Shown here in pieces: positions 37,261 through 47,783 of a stretch of 64,000 bases of DNA (the first letter of the stretch is position 1; each line of letters opens with the position of its first letter). The notes under the pieces are model-generated. The model was given only the letters and a program-made list of their open reading frames with translations. It had not been told where the DNA came from and did not search any database. Made by a program: the position numbers and the translations under genes. Location: positions 2,418,001-2,482,000 of the forward strand of contig JBANDB010000004.1 in assembly GCA_037576215.1 (NCBI GenBank), written 5' to 3'. The DNA comes from Armillaria gallica. Lineage: Eukaryota > Basidiomycota > Agaricomycetes > Agaricales > Physalacriaceae.

Positions 37261-37885
37261 GTGGTGGGCCGTCTAGGAATGGCGTTTCTGACATGCAGGA
37301 TGAAGCGTTAGCTGTCGACTTCCGTATAGGGCGTACATTCGTCAGGCATACAACTGAATAACCATAAAGTAAGAGTCAATCTTAGAAGAATGAGTGATAC
37401 GGAGTCGTACCATCATCGAACTGATCTGCTATCTATGTACCCCTTGATTGGAAGAGGGACCTGTTGGCGCGGACACGATTGTAATCATTAGATATCCTGT
37501 TACCTCATCCTATAAGATACGCAGTTATTCAAGAGAGCACACAACTAACGGAATGGACAGAACCTTATTAGTGTTCTCCTGCCCGGTGACAGATTGATTC
37601 AGGTATTCGACTGGCTGCAAGCAGATCAGGCAACAGTAATGGCGCAAGAGTACGCTTTGAGCACCAGGCGGGGCGTAGCTAATCCGAAGCTAGAGACTGT
37701 TCACTAAGTGTTCACAAGCTGGTCGTCATTGTGCCCCGTTGGATGTTCGTGTGCTGGCTGGGTGCAAATACCACGTATGGAAGGACGTAGAAATCATCGA
37801 GACGGTGTTCGCCCAAGCATAGCAGATGCTAAAGGTGTGGCATCCATGTGGGGGAAGGAGTAGTCGGTAAATCCGAGCCGATTAA
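37261..37885. other. No supportable gene
   Basis: Only short frames occur. The last 100 bases carry a pyrimidine-rich tract that may be a remnant intron or exon edge of the acyltransferase pseudogene. Confidence 0.45.
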
Positions 37886-37887
37886 GC

Positions 37888-38708
37888 AAGGTTGATTCTT
37901 TGGCGTATTTCGCACCTCTTCCCTTTTCTTCTTGTCTCTTTTTCTTTTTTCTTCAGACCAAACACACAATCTGCCATTGTCGGTCAAGTCGACCTTCCAT
38001 GGTCTATTATTCCGAAACACGACGATATGCCCTGAATTGCCCCTGGCTTTGCATAAGTGACGCTCCAATCAAGACCGCTGGGATCAGGTACACGACAACA
38101 ATCGAACATCCAGCGATACATGTCCATGCAAAACGGACTCCCCTTGGTACCCTCTGCAGCGGCCTTGCCGCATCTGAGCTGCTGCCTAAATATCGTGGCG
38201 TCGCGCGCGATGCCTGAGGCGCGAGCGGCTGGGTCAAATGAGCGGGATGGTCATCAAACCCACCTAATCACAGCATTATCAACCCGATGAAGATTTGGAA
38301 TAAGGATGTGGCTTGCAGTAGTACGAAACATAGAATATGACCTGCAAGACCGGTTAAGTGGTGACACGACTAGGAAAATGTACAAGGTTGCTTACCGGGT
38401 CCCTGTAGCCAAGATACCCGCCGTCGTCCCACCATTCCTCGAGCCAGTGTTCCGTCTCGTCATAGCGTTCCTTGAGCCTGGCTTGCAAGACTTCTTCAAT
38501 TCCTCCGGGCCTGCCAAACTCGTCCACCTTTCTCACGGCGGCGTCGTACTCCTCCTTTGACCATGCAATAGGCCGAAGACTCTCCTAGAGCTTGGCGAAC
38601 GTGTCCTGGAGATCAACGACGGGAAATTTTTGAGAGGATGAGCTGGGCGGGCGAGTGTGTCGTCCCATTCGGCGGGGCAGCTGCTTTCCAGTTCTTGGGA
38701 CGTGACAT
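37888..38708 (-). pseudogene. Carnitine O-acetyltransferase, N-terminal fragment
   Basis: Carnitine acetyltransferases transfer acetyl groups between CoA and carnitine in peroxisomes, mitochondria or cytosol. The start ATG lies at 38708-38706 (MSRPKNWKAA). A one-base slip follows near 38,620, then FPVVDLQDTFAKL, TAG, ESLRPIAWSKEEYDAAV, WLEEWWDDGGYLGYRDP and a GTAAG intron (38342-38395). Exon 2 opens with a VSYY-like motif. Further down are FDPAARASGI, AAAEGTKGSP, CMDMYRWMFDCCRVP, GLDWSVTYAKPG and HIVVFRNNRPWKVDL in alternating frames. These are signature segments of the choline/carnitine acyltransferase N-terminal domain. Only about the first third of the usual ~600-residue protein is present; the catalytic His domain is absent. 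Two or more frameshifts and a nonsense codon make it a dead, truncated copy. Confidence 0.85.
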
Positions 38709-39847
38709 GGTAGAGAAAGGACGACGTAGAGGAGAGAAATGCCTGATCATGGCCGGAATCCCTGACGAATTAAAATATGATCATGACAAGTACGGGGTAA
38801 GAGGCTGATCCACGAAGACAAGTTTCAATACGAAGAAAAGACTAGTGAAAAGGACCACAAAAGAAAGAACAGCAACGCTCTCAGGCTAAGCAAGGTTGAA
38901 GGCACACGATGCCGAGCCGCTAAGCCGAAAAGCAATGTAAGGTTCGCTGACTAAATACCGGCAAAACCCGAGATAACCAAAATGCACCGCCGAGGACCTT
39001 GCCCAAAAACCGCATAAGTATATACAGGACTCGGAACACGTCTTTCTATGTGCTATATTTACGCTAGAGACTGGCAGGTGATATTTTAGCAATACACAAT
39101 AAACAACACAGTTGACTTTCACATAAGTTGGTCCTTCTCTGGCTTTGCCTTGATTTCTTGCTGGCACGGGCACAGGTACCAGCCGCAACGTTTTCTTTCA
39201 ATGTGGATTGAAGAGCAGAGATGCGCTGTGCTGAACGCAGTGAGGCGGGAGCTCTCGAAGAACGAAGAACAAGCGTGCAGATCAAGTGCAGATGCTAGAT
39301 CACGATCACAGTGAGGGGCCTCGCGCGAGATGAGATCCCTGTGGGCCTACACAGTGACCACTTCGGTCACACGGACTCTCGGCAAAGCGGGAAAAGCGAA
39401 GCCGTCGGTGTCATTGTGCTCTTTTCTTCCAAAGTTTCTTCTCGATGTAGGCAATGAAAAAAACAGCATAAGTAACTACTCGAAGCCAGGACTCCCGCCA
39501 GTGCTGTTGCGGTTATTGCCAGATATCACCCTTTCTGATGTGGACCATAATGCATCGTGATAGAAATTTCCACGACCAGTTAACTGCCGATCTATTGCAG
39601 AGTATTTCAACTGCCTCACTAGTATGTATCTTTCCACAGGAAGCCACCTTGCTCATGAAATCTTTGCATCATTCTGCTCTTTGACCGTAGTCAAAGTATG
39701 GAGCATCGGTACTGCAATCGACACCTTTCAAGGCCCATCTAGACGATACCCTTCCTTTGATGACGTCTGTTTCCTGTCGGCGAGCTGCTCCTCATATATC
39801 TAGGGTGTCAAGAGATCCCCCCCCCTGCTCAATTCCATTTCTCTGAC
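38709..39847 (+). promoter_or_regulatory. Intergenic and promoter block of membrane-protein copy D
   Basis: From about 39,060 the array promoter homology begins, again with a minus-strand PVPVPARN start (39,150-39,185). The TATA element is degenerate (CTCATATATC, 39,791-39,800). Confidence 0.5.
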
Positions 39848-41221
39848 ATGACAGACACAGACGGGCTCAGTGTTCTGTATCACACGATAACACTCGCTTG
39901 TCAATGCCTAGTTTACGGTGAGCATCCTCTACTCCAGCCCTTGTCGAAGGGTTGACCCCAAACGTTGACACGCAGGCATGTACATAATTATCATGCCTAT
40001 CTGCTCCTACGTTATGTTGTACGTCGCTTTCTTTTACCAATAGGCTTATGACTGACAGCCCTGTATAGGAAAAGAGGTCTTCAGAGAAAATCACATATCC
40101 TACTGTTCTGCATGCTGGTCTTCATGTTCTCCTTTTCGACAGCCTATTGGATTTTATCTTTATAGGAAGACGCGAATCTCATAGCCACCTCATTTTTGCA
40201 TGAAGTCTTTCACGATGTTCACATGCCATTGCTAAACGCCCTTGTCCTCCTGAAAGTGAGTATCTATTTACTGTGAACAATTTCAGTGACCGATGCCCAT
40301 AGTTTGTGTTAACCGATGGCGTTGTCGTTTGGCGGGCTTGGGTGATCTGTCAAGACGAATATAGCAAAATTTTGATTCTTCCCTTCGTGTTCTTATGCTT
40401 AACTTTCCGTGGGTTCTAGTTCTTGTATGCCTCAGCTAGATTCCTGCTCATGGTCGGCATGATAACAGTGTCTGTTTTGATCACAATCGGACTGCGCGTC
40501 GCAGAAACTGTTCTTTACGATACGCAGCGAATCTTCATAGCACATAAAGGCATAGATTTTGCACTGGATGGTTTACAAGTAGCGGACGTAGTCCTGTCAT
40601 TGTTGACCAACATCTTTTCTACTTCGATTATCGGAGTCAAGGCTTGGTCCGCTTCATCTTTGTTCCTTACTTTATAAGTTCTGACCAGTTCTGACCTTGT
40701 ATCTGTAGGCGTTATAGACACTGGGTCACATCTGAACTTCAGCTGAAGCGGAAAAATATAACCACAGCAGAACGAATTTTAACTCTACTCGTTGAGTCTG
40801 GGATCGTTTACTGTCTTTCTGGAGTAAGCATCTGTTCGAACGATTTTGATACGAGCTGATGCTCAGTCTCCTTAGTTAATGATCCTGATTACTACTGTAA
40901 TTCGACTTCCTGATGGCACTCTTGGTGACCTCTACACTCCAGTCACCGTCCAGTTCGCGGTCCGTATTCATTGATACTCGTTTTAGCTGGCCAAATTGAC
41001 CGTTCTAACCAGGGGATCTATCCGGCCGTAGTTATTCTTCTCGTACACCGCCAAGGTGAACTAAACAAGACTGTCATGTTCTCGCTCCAAGGCCAAGACG
41101 ATGTGCTGGATGTATCGAACCTGGGCACCATCGAATATGGCGATAACCCACACGTCAATAGCTTGTTCGGAGAAACAGAGACCTCAGTTACACATAATGA
41201 GTCATATCTTTCTCAGGCTTA
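39848..41221 (+). pseudogene. Multi-span membrane protein, array copy D (nonsense codon)
   Basis: The start ATG is at 39848 (MTDTDGLSVLY), and the exon pattern follows copy A. In exon 3, where A reads IISLYND, D reads ILSL-TAG-ED with the stop at 40163-40165. The loop carries the same short form as copy B (DVHMPLLNALVLL), so B and D are probably sister copies. Donor 4 is changed to GTGGGT, but the acceptor ATAACAG is kept. Later exons are open (LQVADVVLSLLTNIFSTSII, VESGIVYCLSG, GIYPAVVILLV) to TAA 41219-41221. Confidence 0.7.
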
Positions 41222-41431
41222 ACGTGCTGGACCACGCCGACGTAGCAACACTTTACCTACTAATTTAATCCTACGTTCATTCAAATTGGTTCGCAACTGT
41301 GAATGATCGATTCTATGTCCTGTCGGTGATAATTAAGACCTATATCAAAAACGACTCATATATAGCTCTGCTTATGCTTCTAGTTCCCACCATCTATCCG
41401 CAACAATCGAGGAACCTAGAAAAACCGCATT

Positions 41432-42735
41432 TTAGATGCGTTGGAAGTATCGGAGAGAGGAAAAGTGGAATGACTTACTGGTCTCATGGCAGTCTAGTCG
41501 ATACGCCACGAAAGCCCATTTCTCTTCCTTCATCTTTGCCACCCTTTCTTTCCCCATCTTCCACCTAACACTTCCCTTCGTAATACCGAATTGATCCAGG
41601 ACCGACAGCACGTAGACTTCACCTGTACCATACCCCTTTTCAAGAACGTCGACTAATGTGTCTCGGTTCGTGCGTTGCATCATGTTTGCTATCAGCGTAC
41701 CACGTTTATAGAACACAAGACTGAATACTGGGTCGTAGTTTCCAAATTTCTCCATTAAGGTCAAAGGGCCGAAATCTTTGATGGAAAGAGGCGCTTCGTA
41801 AGTGCAAATATCATCTCGACGTAGGTGCAGAGATACGGGAAATGGTAGTGCTTCATAGCTTAATGCTATTAGTATCTCGAACTCGGCAAGCCATGGGCTC
41901 AAGTTGACTCTTCGACATGAAGCACATCGCGCCGGTTCAGACGGAGGGATGGGAAACTTCCCTCGATAGGGAACCAGATCGGTTATGAGATTGTCAGCAA
42001 GCAGTGTGTTGAGGTATTCAGATATCTAATGTGGGGGGTATCCAATTGCGGGAAGTCGCATGAGGAGCCCTAAGAAGGCCGTAAGGTTGTTTGGGTATCG
42101 AACACGGCACAGTAATTCCTTTCGAGGGTTCGGCGGTTCGGGTGGAGGATAGTGGTGATGAATACACGCGTTAGCCACACGACGAGCTCCTCGCGTAGCA
42201 AGTGTAGACAAGGGGCGTGGGAGTGGTTTGGCGGAGAATTCAATAGCGTCCCAAGGACCGCTCGCCACAATACGACATCCAAAGAAGCGAGAGAATTCTT
42301 TTTCGTTCAGCAAAGAGTAACTGAAAAAGGACCCTAGTCACAACACGGGCCAAATATATACGACGTAAGCCACATACTTGTAGATTAGGTTATCACCGCT
42401 GTCTTTCCAAAGGCTAGGGTTCAGTAGACAATTGGCCGCGACCGAAGCATCAGGCTCCGTTTCTAGATTGGGCAAGGCGAATACGGCCATATTCATAGGT
42501 CCATGAGTGTAATCGCTGGCGCGGCATGAGAAAAATGGTCTAACGCGAAAATAAATACAACTTACGGAACATTGCTTAACCACATTCGAGTGAATGTCCC
42601 CATTCATCGGCAGGAGGGTTTCCTCCAAACACTGTGTAATATGCTGACTGCACGGCGGCGTTGATCGCACAGTCTGGCGGGGGAGGGTCGAGGAGGGCGA
42701 GGATGAACAAAGGATTAGAAGCAAGGTCGTCCATC
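41432..42735 (-). pseudogene. MDDL-family gene, copy convergent to membrane protein D
   Basis: This copy links the N- and C-terminal halves of the family. It reads MDDLASNPLFILALLDPPP then YYTVFGGNPPADEW, then PNLETEPDASVAANCLLNPS, an intron with donor GTATGT near 42,380 and acceptor TTTTTCAG, then YSLLNEKEFSRFFGC. After that a one-base deletion in LATREEL (about 42,192) and a TAG in place of Trp before ISEYLNTLLADN (about 42,027) break it. C-terminal motifs follow: FPVSLHLRRDD, YDPVFSLVFYKRG, LDQFGITKGSVRWKMGKER. Its 5' part is displaced to 43.52-43.74 kb by an insertion. The function is unknown. Confidence 0.6.
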
Positions 42736-42753
42736 AGCGGCAGCTCTTCACAG

Positions 42754-43522
42754 TACAGGTTTGACTGTTGAAGATGCTTGCAAAGAGAGAGAGCCGGAGG
42801 CGGTGTCTTGGAGGAGGTTTACAGTTTCAGGAGCGAGAGAGGTCTCAGGTGACCAGTCCGGAAGCTTCAGTTGCTGCCATCTTGGTGAAATACCAGAGAG
42901 GATAGTACTTGAAATCGGTGAGCTGCTTCTGTGCATAGGGGTGGAGAACTGGAACGGCCTCCTTGTCGACTGTGAGTTTCTCGTCAAAATTCCCTAACTT
43001 GGGTCGCTTCTTCTCTTTCTCCTTTCGTTCAGTGTCCTTCTCCTTTTCTGCTTCTAACTGCGCCTCTTCCGCGGTCTCTTCAGCGGCTAGCTGAGCAGCG
43101 CGAGCAATGTCTCTGTCAGTCTGCACTTGAGCATTCCAGATGTCTCGCTCTTTCGTGTTTCGCAAGGTCCAGTTTTCCGTGAGTTGAATGATAGTGTCTT
43201 CAGGTGATAAATGGTTGGCTGATTCGACAGCCTCACGGATAAACGTGAAGTCATCAGAAGCAAAGTCAGGGCACTCGGCGAGGTGTGGATTGATCTTGAG
43301 ACGAGAATGTGTTTCAGGCATGGGGAAATAAGGACAAAGTTATCGCGTTTAATGTATATTTGATGTTTGACAGAGCTTTGTTGTTGACAAAGCTCACCTC
43401 GGCTGTGTTTCCTCTCAGCGAAGTGAGGGTTAAGAGAGAAATCAAGAATCATCACGTGCTAACTCGTACGCAAACCCTATTCCGAGACTTCGCTCGTACC
43501 TCACATACTCTCAGAACGTCAA
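42754..43522 (-). mobile_element. Insertion carrying a coiled-coil ORF, splitting an MDDL gene
   Basis: Alignment by eye with the intact MDDL locus at 55.6 kb shows that GCTCTTCA(C/A)AGTAC and AAGGTG(C/T)TTTGTTTC are adjacent there but about 770 bp apart here. The insert encodes a 158-codon frame on the minus strand starting at ATG 43321. It contains DFTFIREAVESANHL, a long Glu/Lys/Ala-rich coiled coil and KYYPLWYFTKM. Similar charged ORFs with a F-x-Y-x-x-L-W-Y-F-T ending occur in repetitive Agaricomycete DNA, so a mobile origin is likely. I found neither clear inverted repeats nor a target duplication. Confidence 0.55.
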
Positions 43523-43741
43523 TTAAGGTGCTTTGTTTCGCCCGCTGTCGTTGGATCGGATGAAGGTCTCGGCAAGGACCCGTCGGCGGTCGGAGGGATG
43601 ATCAGCTTCGTAAAATTCATGTACGGTCGCTGTTGAAGGAAATCGCATCGAACGATTCGATTGCGTTTGGGGTCTGCTCTCCTGACGGTGGAGAACATGG
43701 ATCCGATTGTCTTGTTCAATGCGAATATGGTATAGGGTCAA
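43523..43741 (-). pseudogene. Displaced 5' flank of the MDDL gene
   Basis: This corresponds to the sequence just upstream of the MDDL start at 55.63-55.80 kb (LPRPQRQRVKQN-type frame there, SDPTTAGETKHLN-like here). It is separated from its gene by the insertion at 42.75-43.52 kb. Confidence 0.5.
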
Positions 43742-43757
43742 TAAATAACACGAATAC

Positions 43758-43835
43758 CCGTTCTCTAATCAGAATATCGCTCTAACAGTGTCTCAGGCAC
43801 CAGCACCGAACCCTACACCGCCTGCAGCAGAGTAC
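43758..43835 (-). pseudogene. SH3-protein C-terminal exon, relic copy S4
   Basis: Only SAAGGVGFGAGA is readable, followed at once by a TGA created by a deletion. The flanking AATGCGAATATGGTATAG repeat is retained at about 43,717. Confidence 0.6.
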
Positions 43836-43949
43836 GACACATAAGAAAAAGATATGCCCACAAGAAACCCCAGTACTTACGTTGAATGGTATCGTTATAA
43901 TAATACTCTTCGTACATCAAAGCTCGGCGACGACTCCGCAACCCCAGCT

Positions 43950-44850
43950 TCCTAAGCGACCTTAAATCGGGTTCTCAATACCCATGCACGAATCCCGATC
44001 GCGTACACAATTCCCGAAACAAACAAACCAGCTTGTCCAAGCGCATCCGCCCATGGTTCGCAGCGCGAAAGACCACTCTCGTCATCTGGCCGAAAAAGGG
44101 AGCTTGCGAAAGCTTTGTGACAGCTGAATCGGGGACCTTCCAGGGATGATAGAAAGAAGGATCCCTTCTGGCGTGAGGCTAGTATCCGTGTGTCTATGGC
44201 GAGCAGAGCAACGATTGGATGGCGGGTGAATGCGGACCAGGCCATTTGCAGAGCTTCGAATACAACAAACCAATGGATGAGGGTGCCTGCATCAGCCGCC
44301 GATCGCCCGAAGCTCCAGCAGGTAAGAACTCTTGCTTTGTTCTCCCTCCAGTTCGAATACCCTCCACTGGTTCGCTGGTATTGTAGGACCGGAATGTCGC
44401 AAAACAGGTCTTCGTTGCAAAGTATTGAAGGGGAACAAACAGGAGATCGTTGAGGACTCTGGTGAGTGCAAGGGTCATCGCTACGCGATTGATACGTGTA
44501 GGCAAGAGTACATTTGCCACGGACTTGAACCACTGAATTCAACAGTTAGACCAATCACGAAACCTACAAGTTTTAAGATGAGATACATACTCCAGTCACC
44601 GGTAACCTTCAGTTGAGCGTTAGCTCGGAGAACTTGAGCATCAAGGTAGATAGACTGCTAAGACCTAGGCTTTCAGGTTTCGCATCAAGCCTCCGGACCA
44701 GAATCGTTTTCTATCGAATTGATTCTCCATGGCACCCAAGCATCAAAGGTAAGCGAAAAACACCAGGGCAAAAATCTGCTCGAAAAATCGTCATGACGCT
44801 TTGTTGTTTCCAATCTTGAAAGACGCTGTAGAGCAAATTTAGGCGAGAAA
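43950..44850 (-). pseudogene. Uncharacterised membrane-protein relic (partner 22.4-23.4 kb)
   Basis: The 196-codon open frame at 43952-44542 has a convincing C-terminus: LIHWFVVFEALQMAWSAF, HPIVALLAIDTRILA, then GQAGLFVSGIVYAIGIRAW, indicating two or three hydrophobic helices. Upstream, better coding sense is in another frame (LTRVLNDLLFVPLQYFA), and further up LKLVGFVIGLTV and DWKQQSVMTIF. Successive frames imply introns or decay. No ATG-initiated continuous model could be built. Confidence 0.45.
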
Positions 44851-47783
44851 ACAGCGGACAGCTGGGTATGTACTAAAGCCCGGAGGACTACGATGGAAGT
44901 GGTAGGGTGCTGGGGGTACAAAGGTTTTCCCCTTAGTTCGCTCCAATTTGTTTGCTGCAACTCGAAACCCAGTCTTCATTCGTAAAAGGATCCATGGTTG
45001 GATCGATGTGTTTAAGAGAAAACCAACACAGTCCACGCTGAATGATGTGCTTGGGTGAACGAATAGCACCTGCGCGCCCAAATGGGTCCCGTTCCAGGAA
45101 GGTCCCGTAGTCGATGGAACGCCCGCACGAAAGTGAATTCTCGTTTACGTTCTCCCTCTAGCCCGAATACTCTCCCGGTATTAGGTGCCATGTAGGACCA
45201 GATGCTGTGCTACAGGCTGGGAGAGGCATCACCAGCGTGGTGATCATGCAGCACGGTCACGCTGTGCATCCACTCTCCATCTCGTTTTGCGCACTAGAAC
45301 GACGCCGATTGACTTTGAGAGTCGTCGAGGATGTAAAGATTATGCATGTATAGCTGAAGCTGGTCAACGGATGGTTTTAGACGTCTTTGCGGACGGAACC
45401 GGGATGTCGAGACGTGTAGGAAGAGCCTTGATCGCCACAAAATTATGCTAGCGAAGGTAGCAATTAGCTGGGACTGATCACGAAGACCAGAAGGGAGATG
45501 CGTACTAATACTATTGCAGTTACCGAAGCCCTTCAGGCTAGCGCAGGAAACTTGGAAAATTCAAGCGTTGAATTTGACGGTCTTGAAGGGGCAGCAGAAC
45601 TGATTTAGGAGAGGCACCAGTAGTACTAGTCAGGATACGCACCAAGCCTCCCATGCCATCCTTAGATGCAGAGAACTACAAGTGCTGTGTCCGAGGTCCG
45701 GTCAATTCCCAACTCCTCCTTTCTGTATTGCAATGGATGGGCGTCGTCGAGTGCGTACGCGCGTAAAGCTCGAAGCAAGTCGATGTTGCACAGCCACCGT
45801 GCACCTCTGCCTGTCACCTCTTACATGCCTTCGTCAGACTGGTTCGAGTCTATTCCTTCCACCACCATCGCACGTGCCCTTCTTTCTGTATCCCAATTCA
45901 CTGATCCTTGTATCCCCTGTCTCGATAATCGTTTTCTGTTGCTTTGGTTTTTGGAGTATCGCTTCTGCCGCCGCACCATTTTTCTGATGTGTTGCGACAG
46001 AGTGGGCTTGCGGTCCACACACTCTTGCCGCCGCGCGGTTGTGCAATGGCATGTGGCCAGCCGCCGCACTGTTTCATGAAGGTGTGCTGCGACGGAGCGC
46101 TCTCTCGTTGCTTTCGTTCTCCGGCGCTTGCGTTTCGTGTCCGTTGCTCCTGCCCCGCCTGTTTGAGCTACCCGGTTCGTGCGTATGTATGGTTGACACT
46201 GTCTCACCTTACATGATGACATCTCCTGTACTGTATTAGCGGATTCGACTTGCGTTGAGCACAAAAAGGAAGCGGGATAAATGTTTCTTTGTGGGGGTTG
46301 CGCGACCGTCACTCCTTTGCCATCGATTTTCGCGGTTCGTTTCTTGGGCCCAAGTTCTCGCCTCCTCAGATCTGAAAAGCCTCTCTGTGTACTGCAAGAC
46401 GTTGCATATAGCCCTGAGAGCGTTTGCTTTGATGGATGGCTTGCAGATTGCCCGGATGACGCCGGATTTGAAACTTTGGCGGCTTTGGACTGCAGGAGCT
46501 CGCGCCTGGAAATGTTCGTGGACCCAGGGTGCCAACGATTGGGTGCCGAGCATGTCGAAATAACGAGCCAGACGTACCGTCTTGGACTTTGGTCGTCGTT
46601 AGGGCCGTCCCTTCACGTCTCCACGCCCTCCAGACCTTGAATGCCCTCGGAACACTGTTCTCCTGCATGTCAGTATCTCTAGCTGCTCTATGAGCCCTGT
46701 GATGAGACACCAGGACTGTGGGAGGTGTACTTCACCCTATCTATAGGGCTCCGGGAAGTGACATTACTCAAGCTTGTGCGCTGAGTAGGCCCCCCCTCCC
46801 CGAGACTGGTCGATTCCAAGCTCGTGCGCTAGGTCGCTCCAAGTCGTTCCGTGCTCACGTCAATTGACTGCCGCTGAGTTACTTTTGTTGACTTGCGATA
46901 CTCATTGGACTGCATATTGTGCCAGACAAGGAGGCTGCTATGACTGGGGACGCATCATGTACTTGTTAACAGGAGATAACATCCTTTCTGTTTTTGCTTC
47001 TGCTCCGTAGCCCTTCCCGTCCGATGATTCATCATTTAAGGTTCATGGATAGGAGGTACTGTACAGTTCTCCCCCGGCGTAGGCCGTTGCTCTAGTCATT
47101 ATCTTGACACCATGGCTCGCACCCGGGATAGCCGCAGACCTCGTGGCATTCTTGTTTTGCAAAGTACTAGCATCGATGGGAGAGACCAGCGTACACCGAC
47201 TGCAAGTTTATCTTGATACTTTTGCGCGGTAGACCTCATGCAACGGTGTCGCAATGAATATCCTGAAGACCAAGCGCATGTGTTTCGGGAAGCTGCTGAA
47301 TCCCCTGCCGCTCCATGGCCAGACACTGGAACCAGCATAAATATCTCGGAGTTCATGTTACCTCCTACCAGGATGACATTTTCTCTGACCATTTTGAACA
47401 TAAATTATAACTTGGCGAAAGTCGCATTGATAGTCACCGGATGTCACTACTATCAAGTCTCACGCTCTTGAACTACTTGGGCATTCTTCTCTCTGCACCG
47501 TAAATCGTTGACCCAGAGGAACTATTCCGTCCTACTGCTGAGGCTGGGTCGCTGCGGGTATGAAGTGAATAAGTAGAGCACAAATTGATGACATATACCG
47601 AGGCGTGACATCGTATTTATCTATAGCAGATCTAGATCTCACGGCGTTGACGCTAGTGCTGAGAGGCCGTGCCTTGCGGGGACGTGACTGTATCACGGTA
47701 CCGTAGCGTAGCGGATTAGGTAAGTAATGCATACGTAGTATGGACTCTGGTTAGTTTCCTTAGGGACAGTGATCAGAATAGCT
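44851..47783. other. No supportable gene; fragments of repeats
   Basis: 45,380-45,640 is another fragment of the membrane-protein relic. 45.7-46.7 kb has GC-rich overlapping frames on both strands, the longest 163 codons, without recognisable motifs or agreeing splice sites. 46.7-47.7 kb shows nothing convincing. Confidence 0.45.

Noticed and set aside
45666..46710. Overlapping 100-160-codon open frames on both strands
   Set aside because: All are GC-driven shadows of each other without splice sites, motifs or paralogues in the window.
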